Part shown: positions 9,008 through 17,907 of the stretch, one piece after another
How positions within the stretch are numbered: position 1 is the first letter of the stretch
Layout of the letters: each line of letters begins with the position of its first letter
Assembly: GCF_022919075.1 (NCBI RefSeq)
Contig: NZ_CP095078.1
Span: 1,178,001 to 1,242,000 of the forward strand
Length of the DNA: 64,000 bases
Origin: Nocardioides sp. W7
GTDB taxonomy: Bacteria > Actinomycetota > Actinomycetes > Propionibacteriales > Nocardioidaceae
Direction: 5' to 3'
The notes under the pieces: generated by a model
What the model saw: the letters and a program-made list of their open reading frames with translations, nothing else
What the model was told of the DNA's origin: nothing
Database searches by the model: none
Translations under genes and position numbers: made by a program

Positions 9008-10386
9008 TCCCCACCTGGGCCCAGCTGGTCTACCTGGCCTGCGCGATGGCCTTCATCCTCGCCCTCAAGGGGCTCGCCGGCCCGCGCACCGCCCGGATCG
9101 GCAACCTGATCGGCGCCGCGGCGGCGGTCGTCGCGGTGGCGACGCCGTTCTTCTACCTCGAGCTCGACCACGTCCCGCTGATCCTGGCGGCGGTCGCGCT
9201 CGGCTCGGCGATCGGCGTCGTCGGCGCGCGGCGCGTGCAGATGACCCAGATGCCGCAGATGGTGGCGCTCTTCAACGGGGTCGGCGGCGGGGCCGCGGCG
9301 CTCGTCGCGCTGCTCGAGCTCCAGGAGCTGGGCCCGCACGCCGACGACGTCGGCTGGTTCACCCTGGCCGCGACGGCGTTCACGATCCTCGTCGGCTCGG
9401 TGTCGTTCGCCGGCTCGGCCGTCACCTTCGCCAAGCTCCAGGAGCTGATGACCTCGCGGCCGGTCGTCTTCCCAGGACTGCCGGTGTTCTTCGCGCTCGC
9501 GGTCGTCGCCGGGATCGTGCTCGGCGTGCTCGTGGTGACCGACCCGGGCATGTCGGTCGGTATCCCGCTCGCGGCCCTCGGACTGCTGCTCGGCGTGCTG
9601 CTGGTGCTGCCGGTCGGCGGCGCCGACGTACCCATCGTGATCTCGCTGCTCAACGCCTTCACCGGCCTGACCGTTGCCGCGGGCGGCTACGTCCTCGGCA
9701 ACGTCGTCCTCCTCGTCGCCGGCACCCTCGTCGGTGCCTCCGGCACCTTCCTCACCCTGCTGATGGCCCGGGCGATGGGCCGCTCGGTGTCCAACATCCT
9801 CTTCGGGGCGCTGAGGGGCGGCTCGACCCTCGGCGCGGGCGAGGCCTCCGACCGGCCGGTGCGCAGCGCCGGGCCCGAGGACGTCGCGATCCTGCTCGGG
9901 TACGCCGAGCGCGTCATCATCGTGCCTGGCTACGGCCTCGCGGTCGCCCAGGCCCAGCACACCCTGCGCGAGCTGGTCGACGTGCTGCTCACCCGCGGCG
10001 CGCGAGTCGACTACGCGATCCACCCCGTCGCCGGCCGGATGCCGGGACACATGAACGTGCTGCTCGCCGAGGCGCAGGTCCCCTACGACCAGCTGGTCGA
10101 GATGGACGACATCAACGGCGAGTTCAAGCACACCGACGTGGTGCTCGTCGTGGGCGCCAACGACGTGGTGAACCCCGCCGCGAAGACGACCCCCGGCGCC
10201 CCGATCTACGGCATGCCGATCCTCGACGTCGACGAGGCCCGCCAGGTGGTGTTCCTGAAGCGCTCGATGCGGCCCGGCTTCGCCGGCATCGAGAACGAGC
10301 TGCTCTTCGACCCGCGCACCTCGCTGCTCTTCGGCGACGCCAAGGACTCGCTCGCGAAGGTGCTCAGCGCGGTCAAGGCGCTGTAG
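9004..10386 (+). CDS. pntB: NAD(P) transhydrogenase beta subunit
   Basis: A 460-residue subunit joining a roughly nine-helix membrane domain to the NADP(H)-binding domain III. The membrane half includes MPQMVALFNGVGGGAAALVALLE and FAGSAVTFAKLQELM. The C-terminal domain carries VIIVPGYGLAVAQAQ (the GYGxAxxxxxxx nucleotide fold), HPVAGRMPGHMNVLLAEA and VVLVVGANDVVNPAA, all hallmarks of PntB. The GTG start overlaps the pntAB stop. The three-gene set is complete. It is convergent with upp; the 97-bp gap contains only a weak 6-bp hairpin (10435-10449) as a possible terminator. Confidence 0.94.
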   Translation: MIPTWAQLVYLACAMAFILALKGLAGPRTARIGNLIGAAAAVVAVATPFFYLELDHVPLILAAVALGSAIGVVGARRVQMTQMPQMVALFNGVGGGAAALVALLELQELGPHADDVGWFTLAATAFTILVGSVSFAGSAVTFAKLQELMTSRPVVFPGLPVFFALAVVAGIVLGVLVVTDPGMSVGIPLAALGLLLGVLLVLPVGGADVPIVISLLNAFTGLTVAAGGYVLGNVVLLVAGTLVGASGTFLTLLMARAMGRSVSNILFGALRGGSTLGAGEASDRPVRSAGPEDVAILLGYAERVIIVPGYGLAVAQAQHTLRELVDVLLTRGARVDYAIHPVAGRMPGHMNVLLAEAQVPYDQLVEMDDINGEFKHTDVVLVVGANDVVNPAAKTTPGAPIYGMPILDVDEARQVVFLKRSMRPGFAGIENELLFDPRTSLLFGDAKDSLAKVLSAVKAL

Positions 10387-10483
10387 TCCTGGCGCGTCCT
10401 GGCGCCGGGGTCCTGCTGCGGCTTGAACCTGCGACGGCTGAGCCAGCCGCCGGACTCACCCGCGCCGGTCGCCGAGCCCGGAC

Positions 10484-11125
10484 TCAGCCCGCGATGCCGT
10501 ACATCCGGTCGCCCGCGTCGCCGAGCCCGGGGACGATGTAGCCCTTCTCGTTGAGCCGCTCGTCCATCGCGGCCGTGACGACCGTGACCGGGACGTCGAG
10601 GCCCTCGAGGTCCTTCTCGAGCCGCGCGCAGCCCTCGGGCGCGACCAGCAGGCAGATCGCGGTGATGTCGTCGGCGCCGCGGTCGGTGAGGAACCTGATC
10701 GCCGCGGCGAGGGTGCCCCCGGTGGCCAGCATCGGGTCGAGGACGTAGCACTGGCGGCCCGACAGGTCGTCGGGAAGTCGCTCGGCGTACGTCGAGGCCT
10801 CCAGCGTCTCCTCGTTGCGCACCATGCCCAGGAAGCCGACCTCGGCCGTGGGCAGCAGGCGCATCATCCCGTCGAGCATGCCGAGCCCGGCGCGCAGGAT
10901 CGGCACCACCAGCGGCTTGGGCGTCGCGAGCTTCACCCCGGTGGCGGGGGAGACCGGAGTGACGATCTCGACCCGGTCGACCCGGACGTCGCGGGTGGCC
11001 TCGTAGGCCAGCAGCGTCACCAGCTCGTCGGTCAGGCTCCGGAACGTCGGGGAGTCGGTCCGCGCGTCTCGCAGCGTCGTGAGCTTGTGGGAGATGAGGG
11101 GGTGGTCCACGACGTGGGTACGCAT
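10484..11125 (-). CDS. upp: Uracil phosphoribosyltransferase
   Basis: Pyrimidine salvage enzyme making UMP from uracil and PRPP. The 213 residues include the PRPP loop [15 protein letters not shown] (128-142), [15 protein letters not shown] (73-87) and the C-terminal uracil-binding segment [16 protein letters not shown]. The ATG at 11125 is preceded on the minus strand by TAGGAT (11137-11132) and a 6-nt gap, implying a leaderless transcript. It is divergent from the tadA-associated gene. Confidence 0.95.
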   Translation of the reverse strand: MRTHVVDHPLISHKLTTLRDARTDSPTFRSLTDELVTLLAYEATRDVRVDRVEIVTPVSPATGVKLATPKPLVVPILRAGLGMLDGMMRLLPTAEVGFLGMVRNEETLEASTYAERLPDDLSGRQCYVLDPMLATGGTLAAAIRFLTDRGADDITAICLLVAPEGCARLEKDLEGLDVPVTVVTAAMDERLNEKGYIVPGLGDAGDRMYGIAG

Positions 11126-11243
11126 ACGCGAATCCTAGGGGAACAGCAGGTCAGGGGGTTCGCAAAGGGTTGGCTCCCGAGGCCGTGGTCTGACAGTCTG
11201 GAGACCCACTCCCGTGGATGTCGTGCAGGACCGGAGGAGCGCC

Positions 11244-11729
11244 ATGGTCGACCAGTTCGACGACGTGGACTTCGCGATCGCGGCCTTCCGGGAGGACGAC
11301 GTCTGGACCGTGCAGGAGCTCACCCGCCACCACCTCGTCGACGTCGAGACCCTGGCCGACGCGCTGCGTCGGCTGCCGGGCGACTCCGGCGCCGTCGCCA
11401 TGGTCGCGATGGACGAGGACTTCTTCGTCGTCGTCCGGGTGTCCGGGCCCACGACCCGGGTGCTGCTCTCCGACGTCACCGCCGCGGACGAGTGGGACCT
11501 CGCCGCCTCCGCGGTCGACTTCCTCGGCCTGCCCCAGCCCGAGGACGAGGACGAGCAGGTGCCGGCCGGCGACCTGGAGCTGCTCGCCGACCTGGGCATG
11601 CACCCGGTGGACCTCGGGGTGCTGCTCGAGGACTTCGACCTCTACCCCGACGAGATGCTCTCCGACATCGCCCGCCGGGTCGGGTTCGGCGAGCTCTTCG
11701 ACGACGTCGTCGGCCTGACCTCGGCCTGA
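11244..11729 (+). CDS. tRNA adenosine deaminase-associated protein
   Basis: A 161-residue acidic protein found next to tadA across actinobacteria and described only as the tRNA adenosine deaminase-associated protein family. There is no catalytic motif; the sequence is rich in D and E (for example QPEDEDEQVPAGDLELLADLG). The ATG at 11244 has GGAGGAG about 6 nt upstream, a strong ribosome-binding site that distinguishes it from an upstream in-frame ATG at 11214. It lies 58 bp before tadA, although tadA appears to have its own -10 box. Confidence 0.85.
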   Translation: MVDQFDDVDFAIAAFREDDVWTVQELTRHHLVDVETLADALRRLPGDSGAVAMVAMDEDFFVVVRVSGPTTRVLLSDVTAADEWDLAASAVDFLGLPQPEDEDEQVPAGDLELLADLGMHPVDLGVLLEDFDLYPDEMLSDIARRVGFGELFDDVVGLTSA

Positions 11730-11787
11730 CCGAGGGCCTGAACCCCGCCGACGTTCGACCGACCCCGGTCACGCCTACGCTGGTCCG

Positions 11788-12249
11788 GTGCCGCACGACC
11801 GTTGGCGCGAGCCGATGCTCGCCGCACTCGCCGAGGCGCGAGCCGCGCTCGCGACCGACGACGTACCCATCGGCGCCGTCGTCGTCGGTCCCGACGGGGC
11901 CGTGCTCGGCACCGGCCGCAACGTGCGCGAGGCCGAGGCGGACCCGACCGGGCACGCCGAGGTCGTCGCCCTGCGCGCCGCAGCCCGGGCGCGCGGCGAG
12001 TGGCGGCTGGACGGCTGCACCCTGGTGGTGACCCTCGAGCCCTGCACGATGTGCGCGGGCGCCGCCGTCCTGGCCCGGGTCGACCGGGTGGTCTTCGGCG
12101 CCCACGACCCCAAGGCGGGCGCGGTCGGCAGCCTGTGGGACGTCGTCCGCGACCGGCGCCTCAACCATCGTCCGGAGGTGCTCGCCGGGGTACTGGCCGA
12201 GGAGTCCGGCGTGCTTCTGGACACGTTCTTCCGCTCACACCGAGGCTGA
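11788..12249 (+). CDS. tadA: tRNA adenosine(34) deaminase TadA
   Basis: Zinc enzyme that deaminates the wobble adenosine of tRNA-Arg(ACG) to inosine. It carries the cytidine/deoxycytidylate deaminase signature: HAE with zinc ligand H56 and proton-shuttle E58, then PCTMC with C86 and C89. The 153-residue length fits the family. The GTG at 11788 follows a -10 box TACGCT (11776-11781) by 6 nt, supporting a leaderless message. Confidence 0.95.
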   Translation: MPHDRWREPMLAALAEARAALATDDVPIGAVVVGPDGAVLGTGRNVREAEADPTGHAEVVALRAAARARGEWRLDGCTLVVTLEPCTMCAGAAVLARVDRVVFGAHDPKAGAVGSLWDVVRDRRLNHRPEVLAGVLAEESGVLLDTFFRSHRG

Positions 12250-12329
12250 GAGCCGGGTGTTCATCCCTCATTCATGGGGACTTTGAACATGTCGCTGACT
12301 CTCGCCCGATCCGGGGGCAGAATGGTGTG

Positions 12330-13631
12330 ATGCGCATACGGGCGATGGGAGCGGCAGCGAGCGTGCTCGCGGTGACGGTTCTCGCCATGCCCCTGCACGG
12401 AGCGGTCCCGGCGCAGGCCGCGTCCGCGGGCGCCACCGTCGTGCGCGGCACCGCCTTCCCCGACCCGCAGACCGCGCAGCTCTCGCTCGCCGGCTGCGCG
12501 ACGATGAGCGCGGTCGCACAGCAGTCGCCGCAGCCCTTCGTCGGTCTCGGCCCGTCCACGTCGCCGTCGGGCCAGCGCAGCCTCGGGTACGACCTCGCCG
12601 GCGGCAGCGCCGTCGGCGCCCTCTTCCAGCGTGCGTCGATGGCTGCCACCAGCACCGCCGACCTCCAGGTGCACGTCGAGCGGGCCTCGTCCGCGGTCGT
12701 GTACGCCGGCTACCAGGAGCCCGCCGACGACGGCACGGCCCGGGTCTGGGTCGGCCGCGCCGACGTGTCGCTGCCGCCCGGCACCTGGCGCCAGGTCTCC
12801 GCGATCGGGCTGAGCTTCACCTGGACCAAGCGCGACCTCGGGACCGGTGCGGAGCTGCTGCCGGGCGGGACCGCGCCGTTGTCCACGTTCATGACGGTGC
12901 ACGGTGGCGACGGGTCCGGCTTCTACTCGATCGGCGCCGGCTGCGGCGGCGGCAAGGTCTCGCTCGACACCTTCCGGGTCGGCACGGACGGCGCCGTGCG
13001 CAGCTACGACCTCGAGGGACTCTCGACCACCACCACGATCAGCGGCACCCCGTCCGTCGAGGCCGGCGAGCCCGCGCGGCTCACCGGTGCGGTCCGCGAC
13101 CAGAGCGGCGCCCGGGTCGCCCGCGCGACCCTGGTCCTGGAGCAGCGCACCGGCGACGGCCCCTGGACCACGGTCTTCCGCGACGCGGACCGGACCGACC
13201 CGGTCGTCGTCGACGCGGCCGGTGCCGATCCGGTGGTCGAGGTGAACCCGGAGCGGACCACGTCGTACCGCTTCCGCTTCGCGGACCGCCCGCTCGCCGA
13301 GGGCAGCACCTCGACGCCGTTCGAGGTCGCCGTGACCTCCGAGGCCGGAGTGCGTACGCCGCCCGCCACCCAGGCACCGGCCAAGCCGAAGAAGGCTCCG
13401 GCACCTGCTCCGACTCCCGAGCCGACGACCGCGCCCACGCCCACGCCCGAGACTCCTGCCGAGTCCGAGGCGCCCTCCGAGCCGGCGAGCGACAAGCCCG
13501 CCCCGGAGCAGGAGCCCGAGGAGAAGCCGGACCCGAAGCCGTCACCCGAGGCGCCCGTCAGCACCCCCGCGGTTCCGGAGCCCTCGGAGTCCACGGACTC
13601 GCCGGCCGCTGCGGAGAGCGCCGCCGTCTAG
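12330..13631 (+). CDS. Secreted protein with Pro/Glu-rich C-terminal tail
   Basis: Exported protein of 433 residues with a Sec signal peptide (ILAVTVLAMP-type core, actual ASVLAVTVLAMPLHGAVPAQA near 9-29). A globular part of about 220 residues contains paired cysteines (LAGCATMS and GAGCGGG). It is followed by an Ig-like stretch (TTTTISGTPSVEAGEPARLTG onward). The last 90 residues are low complexity, dominated by P, E, T, A and K, as in cell-wall-spanning or glycosylated regions. There is no LPXTG motif or terminal membrane helix. The ATG at 12330 has CAGAAT six bases upstream as a possible -10. It overlaps the Fes-like gene by 4 bp tail to tail. The function is unknown. Confidence 0.75.
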   Translation: MRIRAMGAAASVLAVTVLAMPLHGAVPAQAASAGATVVRGTAFPDPQTAQLSLAGCATMSAVAQQSPQPFVGLGPSTSPSGQRSLGYDLAGGSAVGALFQRASMAATSTADLQVHVERASSAVVYAGYQEPADDGTARVWVGRADVSLPPGTWRQVSAIGLSFTWTKRDLGTGAELLPGGTAPLSTFMTVHGGDGSGFYSIGAGCGGGKVSLDTFRVGTDGAVRSYDLEGLSTTTTISGTPSVEAGEPARLTGAVRDQSGARVARATLVLEQRTGDGPWTTVFRDADRTDPVVVDAAGADPVVEVNPERTTSYRFRFADRPLAEGSTSTPFEVAVTSEAGVRTPPATQAPAKPKKAPAPAPTPEPTTAPTPTPETPAESEAPSEPASDKPAPEQEPEEKPDPKPSPEAPVSTPAVPEPSESTDSPAAAESAAV

Positions 13632-14827
13632 CGTCCCCAGACGCTCCGCAGCCCGTCGGCGATCCCGCCGCGCCACCAGGCGTAGTCGTGCCCGCCGTTG
13701 TGCTCGGCGGCGTCGACCGCGACCCCCGCCGAGCGCAGCCGCTCGGCCAGGACCTGGTGAGGTCCGGCCAGCACCCACTCCTGGCGGCCGTGGGCCAGGT
13801 GCACCCGCAGCTCGCCCGCGCGACCCATGCGATCCGCACGCTCCGCGAACCCGTCGACCAGCGCGCCCAGGTCGTCCTGCCACAGCGACGCCGAGTGGCT
13901 GACCACGGCCTCGATCCGCTCGGGGTGCAGCAACCCGACGCGGAGCGCGGTCAGGCCGCCGAGGCTCTGGCCGGCGACCGCCACCCGGTCGACCGCACGC
14001 CGCTGCTCGACCCACGGCAGCAGCCGGTCCACGACGTACCCCGCACCGTCGTCGGTGCCGAGCTCCGCCCACCGCGCGTCGCGGCCGCCGGACGACGGCA
14101 GCACCGCCCGCACCGGACCGAGCGCACCGTCGGCGAGCAGGTTGTCGAGGGTCGTGGGCAGCGACTGGGTCCCGACCCAGACCTCGCCGTCGAGGGCGAC
14201 CACGAGCGGGAGCGGTTGACCGGGGTCGACGCCCGGGGGCTCGTAGAGCCAGGTGGGCCGCCCGTCCGGACCGGAGTGCTCGGTGACCGCGCCGCGCGCG
14301 AGGTCCGGGCGGGGGAGCAGCCACGGCTGCGGAGGGGCGTCGGGCAGCGAGACGACCGACTGCAGGACACCCGCCCGGTTGCGGCAGGTCGCGCCGTTGC
14401 GCGGGTCCGGCCGCCCGCGGTCGAGGGCCGCCCGGAGCGCGACCTGATCGCCGGCGGCCAGCCACGGCGCCTGCTCGCCGGTGCGCTGCACCAGGAAGGA
14501 GTACGACGCCCGCCAGTCGCTGTCCATCCGGTACGACGCGTGCCACAGGTCGGTGCCCGGCAGTCGCTCGAGGAGCGTGTCGCCGAGCCGGGTCTCGTCG
14601 GTGAGCCGGTTGGCGAAGAGCAGCACCTGCTCGGCGTCGGGGTCGCGCCAGCAGAAGGTCACCACGACCGTGCCGGGGCCGTCGGGCTCGACCAGCGGGA
14701 GCGTCTTACCGGACCAGAACGCGTCGACGTCGTCCGGGCGGAGCCGTTCGACGGTGGCGCCGCGCACCCGCGGCACGGGTTCGGGACGCGGGACCTTCGG
14801 TGGCCGGCGCAGCGGTCCAGCGGCCAC
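13628..14827 (-). CDS. fes: Enterochelin/ferric-siderophore esterase (Fes family)
   Basis: Cytosolic alpha/beta-hydrolase of 399 residues with the two-part Fes architecture: an N-terminal early-set domain (about 30-170) and a C-terminal esterase domain. The nucleophile elbow is VAVAGQSLGGLTALR with S288, and the catalytic His is H380 in NGGHDYAWWR. No signal peptide is present. Fes enzymes cleave imported ferric catecholate trilactones to release iron. It is the last gene of a four-gene operon: its GTG start directly follows the TGA of the upstream surface-protein gene with no spacer. Location in an operon with a siderophore-binding lipoprotein and an upstream IdeR-like box supports an iron role. 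Confidence 0.85.
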   Translation of the reverse strand: MAAGPLRRPPKVPRPEPVPRVRGATVERLRPDDVDAFWSGKTLPLVEPDGPGTVVVTFCWRDPDAEQVLLFANRLTDETRLGDTLLERLPGTDLWHASYRMDSDWRASYSFLVQRTGEQAPWLAAGDQVALRAALDRGRPDPRNGATCRNRAGVLQSVVSLPDAPPQPWLLPRPDLARGAVTEHSGPDGRPTWLYEPPGVDPGQPLPLVVALDGEVWVGTQSLPTTLDNLLADGALGPVRAVLPSSGGRDARWAELGTDDGAGYVVDRLLPWVEQRRAVDRVAVAGQSLGGLTALRVGLLHPERIEAVVSHSASLWQDDLGALVDGFAERADRMGRAGELRVHLAHGRQEWVLAGPHQVLAERLRSAGVAVDAAEHNGGHDYAWWRGGIADGLRSVWGR

Positions 14828-15631
14828 TCAGCGACTCCGACGGGCCCGGAGCACGAGTGCCCCGGCCGCGGCGAGCAGCCCGGCCAGGCCTACGGCACCG
14901 AACACCGGGAACCGGTTCTCCGCCGGCGGTGCCTCGGCCTCCGGGCGCGCGGCGTCAGGCGCGGGGGCGGGGCCTGCGGTCGGCTCGTCGGTCGGGGCGA
15001 GGTCCTGCTCGCCCGGGGCGAGGGCCAGCACCGCCCCGGCGGAGGGGACCGCCGCGTCAGGCAGGTCGGCCGGGGTGCCGGCGGCCGGCACCTCGGCTCC
15101 GGCCGGGGGCTCGGACGACGCTGCCGGCACGGACGGGTCGGACGGGCCCGACGGCGTGGTCCCACTCGGAGCAGGGGAGGCGGCGGGGGCGCCGGCCGAC
15201 CTGACGATGCTGAAGTCGGCGCCACCGCGCCGCGTGTAGCCCTTCACGCCCAGGTAGTTGCCCTGCGCGTCGGTCAGCTCCTCGCTGGCGAGGAAGCGCA
15301 GCCAGTGCGAGCCCGCGGGCAGACCGGCGGGCAGCAGGAACGACCCGGACACCCGGCCGTCGCCCCCGACCCGCTGCTGGTGCACGACACAGGCGCCGTG
15401 CACGCCCTGCTTGTCGCAGAAGTCGCCGTCGTCGATCTTCACGTAGACGACCTCGCCGGCCGGGAAGCCGCTGAGGGTGAACCGGAGCTGTCCACCTGCC
15501 GCCAGGCTGCGTGGGCTGACCGAGGCGGCCGTGCCCGGGGTGTCCGGCCCGGAGCCGCCGGTGGGGACCGCGCCGGCCGGACCGGCCAGCAGGAGCGCGA
15601 GGAGCGGCAGCGCCGCCAGCAGCCGCCTCAC
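14828..15631 (-). CDS. Surface protein with iron-locus repeat domain and C-terminal membrane anchor
   Basis: A 267-residue protein with a signal peptide (LLAALPLLALLLAGPAGA, about 4-21) and one extracellular domain (about 35-145). A long Pro/Ala/Ser/Thr linker follows, then a C-terminal helix (VFGAVGLAGLLAAAGALVL) and a basic tail RARRSR. The extracellular domain contains GGQLRFTLSGF, VYVKIDDGDF, DGRVSGSFLLP and GSHWLRFLAS. The same motif order occurs in the 759-residue protein upstream and in the 901-residue protein at 19775. Two cysteines (DFCDK and GACVV) could form a disulfide. GTG at 15631 overlaps the upstream stop. The function is not known; iron, heme or siderophore capture is inferred from context. 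Confidence 0.75.
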   Translation of the reverse strand: MRRLLAALPLLALLLAGPAGAVPTGGSGPDTPGTAASVSPRSLAAGGQLRFTLSGFPAGEVVYVKIDDGDFCDKQGVHGACVVHQQRVGGDGRVSGSFLLPAGLPAGSHWLRFLASEELTDAQGNYLGVKGYTRRGGADFSIVRSAGAPAASPAPSGTTPSGPSDPSVPAASSEPPAGAEVPAAGTPADLPDAAVPSAGAVLALAPGEQDLAPTDEPTAGPAPAPDAARPEAEAPPAENRFPVFGAVGLAGLLAAAGALVLRARRSR

Positions 15632-17907
15632 GCCGCGACCCTGGTGCGGGGAGCGCGGCCGCCGACGGTGAGGCCGAGGCCGACGCCGAGGAGCAGCCCC
15701 GCGCCGACGAGCAGCAGCCAGCCGTCCGTGCTGTCGAACCACGGTGCGTCCTCGGCAGCCGGGGCGGCCGCCACCGGCGTCGTGGACGCCTCGACCTCGA
15801 CGGCGGTCGTCGGCGGCTCGACCTCCGGCACGGTCGCGTCGGCCCAGCCGAGCAGCGTTCCGTCGGCGGCCTGGGCCGTGACGCGGTAGGCGCCGGGGGC
15901 GAGCCTGGCCGGGTCGACGAAGAGCTCCGAGCGGTCGTCGAGGGTCGCGAACCCGGCCGTCAGCACGGCGACGCCGTACACCCGCACGAACACGACGGCG
16001 CCCGGGCTCGCGGCCGGCACCCTCAGGGTCAGCAGGCTGCCGTCCAGGCGGGCGGTCGCCCCGCGGGCGGGCAGGACGCCGAGGGAGACGTACGACGGTG
16101 CCGCCGGCGCGGGCGCCACCAGCGCCTGCGGGAGGGGTGCGAGGGGGGCGAGTCCCGCCGCGGAGCCGCCGGTCGGCATGGTCGGGGTCAGCGGGCTGGA
16201 CGGGCCGGACGGACTGGTCGGGGGCGTGGTGCCGGTCGGCCCGGGTGGGGTCGCGCCAGCGGTCGGGAATCGGACGCCGGTCCAGCCGAGCAGGTCGCCG
16301 TACCCGTCCAGGTCGCCGGCCTGGGCGACCAGCGAGAGGCGCCCGGTCAGTACGGCGGAGCGGGCCGAGACCTCCAGCCGACCGCCGTCGCCGGCGCGGA
16401 GCCAGCGGTCGCCCCACGGGTAGCGCGGGGAGCCGTCGGCGGCGTACGCGCTGAGGAACACCCAGTCGCCGCGGTCGGCGGCGGGTATCCGGACGAGCAG
16501 CCGGTCGCCCTGCAGTCGGGCGGTGAGCCCGGCCCGGGTGCCGGCCCGGAGCGCGCCGGCGGGCAGCGGGTCGGGGACGCCGTTGGGGCGGTAGCTCCCG
16601 ACGACGAACGGCGCGGACTCGACGCTGCGGATCGTGTCGCCGTTGGCGAGCGACCCGCTGAGCAGGCGCAGCGTGTGGGATCCGCCGCCCAGGGCCGGGG
16701 TCGACGTCGCGGTCGTGCCGTCGGGGAGCTCGAGGTCGGCGCTGAAGGTGCCGTCGGAGTCCCGGGCCTCGACGACCGCCCAGATCGTCCTGTTGGCGTG
16801 CACGGCACCGTCGAGGCGGCTGATGGCGCCCTCGTCGAGCTTGACGCCGATCCGGGAGCCGCCGCCGGCGGGGTTGCACCAGCCGGTGCCGGTGATCCGC
16901 AGGCTGCCGCCGAAGGAGGCGGTGGTGGAGCCGAGCGCCACCGTCGGCGAGGCCGACGTCGGGACGCAGGTGACGTCGCTGCCGCCGTCGTTCCCGGTCC
17001 AGGGCACTCCGCCGACGACCAGCGGGGTGGTGGTCACGCTGCGCTGGGTGTCGCCGGCCGCGAACCGGCCGGAGGCGAGGGAGACGGTGAGGTACTGCCC
17101 GGCGACGCGACCGTCGGGCAGGTCGAGGGTGACCTCGAAGGAGCCGTCGGTGGCGAGCTCGCGGACGTGGGGGTGACTCCCGCCGCCCGGGGCCAGCAGC
17201 GCCCAGACGGTGTCGTCGCCCGAGGCGGAGGGATGGGCGACGACCCCGGAGCCGGTACGGCGGTACTGGCCGCCGTCGGCCGAGGATCCCAGCTTCACCG
17301 CGACGGTCGACGCGCCCGAGCCGCCGGTCCAGCCGGTGCCCTTGATCCGCAGGTTGCCGCCGTCGCCGGCGGGCACGGTGCGCTCGACCCAGACGGTGGC
17401 GCCACCGGCCGCAAGCGTCGTGTGGGCCCACGACGGCGGTCCGCCGCTGCCCGCGCCGACCACGTCGAAGGTGCCGCTCAGCGCGCTGCGGACCGTGTCG
17501 CCGCCGCGCAGCGAGCCGGAGAGCAGGCGCAGCGTGTGCGGCCCAGTGTCGAGGGCCGGCGCGGAGGTGGCCGTCGTACCGTCGGGCAGCGTGAGGGACG
17601 CGGCGAAGGTGCCGTCGGGCGCCGCGTCGACGATCGCCCAGATGGTCCTGTTGGCGTGCACGGCGGTGTCGAGGCGGCTGATGGCGCCCTCGTCGAGCTT
17701 GACGCCGATCCGGGAGCCGGCGCCGTCGGGGTGGCACCAGCCGGTGCCGCTCAGGCGCAGCTGCCCGCCGAGCTCGACGGTCGCGGTGTCGACGGACACC
17801 GTCGCCGTCGCGGGGCAGTCGGCACCCGCGGCCGGCGACGGCGGCAGGAGCAGCAGTGCCGGCGCGGCGGCGGCGGCCACCAGCGCGGCCGGGCCCCAGC
17901 GCCTCAC
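15628..17907 (-). CDS. Large surface protein with duplicated extracellular domains and C-terminal anchor
   Basis: Exported protein of 759 residues: signal peptide at about 4-28, tandem extracellular domains, a Pro/Thr linker (PPGPTGTTPPTSPSGPSS) near 580-600, another beta-rich domain, and a C-terminal helix (LLLVGAGLLLGVGLGLTVGG) with a short basic tail. Domain A occurs twice, 286 residues apart, each copy with GxGSRIGVKLDEGAISRLD, AVHANRTIWA and TLRLLSGSL. A divergent copy (GTGWTGGSGASTVAVKLG) lies between them. Each A copy carries one Cys in GTGWCxP. The 858-bp spacing conserves about 93 percent nucleotide identity over 120 bp, showing a recent or homogenised duplication. GTG at 17907 overlaps the upstream lipoprotein stop. 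The ligand is unknown; position argues for iron or heme acquisition. Confidence 0.78.
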   Translation of the reverse strand: MRRWGPAALVAAAAAPALLLLPPSPAAGADCPATATVSVDTATVELGGQLRLSGTGWCHPDGAGSRIGVKLDEGAISRLDTAVHANRTIWAIVDAAPDGTFAASLTLPDGTTATSAPALDTGPHTLRLLSGSLRGGDTVRSALSGTFDVVGAGSGGPPSWAHTTLAAGGATVWVERTVPAGDGGNLRIKGTGWTGGSGASTVAVKLGSSADGGQYRRTGSGVVAHPSASGDDTVWALLAPGGGSHPHVRELATDGSFEVTLDLPDGRVAGQYLTVSLASGRFAAGDTQRSVTTTPLVVGGVPWTGNDGGSDVTCVPTSASPTVALGSTTASFGGSLRITGTGWCNPAGGGSRIGVKLDEGAISRLDGAVHANRTIWAVVEARDSDGTFSADLELPDGTTATSTPALGGGSHTLRLLSGSLANGDTIRSVESAPFVVGSYRPNGVPDPLPAGALRAGTRAGLTARLQGDRLLVRIPAADRGDWVFLSAYAADGSPRYPWGDRWLRAGDGGRLEVSARSAVLTGRLSLVAQAGDLDGYGDLLGWTGVRFPTAGATPPGPTGTTPPTSPSGPSSPLTPTMPTGGSAAGLAPLAPLPQALVAPAPAAPSYVSLGVLPARGATARLDGSLLTLRVPAASPGAVVFVRVYGVAVLTAGFATLDDRSELFVDPARLAPGAYRVTAQAADGTLLGWADATVPEVEPPTTAVEVEASTTPVAAAPAAEDAPWFDSTDGWLLLVGAGLLLGVGLGLTVGGRAPRTRVAA
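16771..16890 (-). repeat. Intragenic direct repeat, copy 2
   Basis: A 120-bp segment that matches 17629-17748 with 8 differences. It encodes the conserved core of domain A (VKLDEGAISRLD, AVHANRTIWA). The offset is 858 bp, an exact multiple of three. Confidence 0.85.
17629..17748 (-). repeat. Intragenic direct repeat, copy 1
   Basis: Partner of the copy at 16771-16890. The surrounding gene is less similar between the two domains, so this core is either under strong constraint or has been homogenised by gene conversion. Confidence 0.85.

Noticed and set aside
5722..10131. A continuous minus-strand open frame of 1469 codons
   Set aside because: It lies antisense to the transhydrogenase and thpR genes, its composition is the D/G/R/H/V-rich pattern of an antisense high-GC frame, and only its last 143 codons (5722-6153) look like a real membrane protein.
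10435..10449. Hairpin between pntB and upp as a terminator
   Set aside because: The stem is only 6 bp (CGGCTG/CAGCCG), which is expected by chance in GC-rich DNA, so it is mentioned but not annotated.
13380..13620. Pro/Glu/Thr-rich coding tract as a DNA repeat
   Set aside because: The amino-acid bias is strong but the codons do not form a regular tandem nucleotide unit; it is a low-complexity protein tail.
14828..17737. A 969-codon frame through the surface-protein genes
   Set aside because: Only the last 267 codons have a signal peptide, domain and anchor. The preceding part is an Arg-rich shadow of the 759-residue gene, whose stop overlaps GTG 15631.
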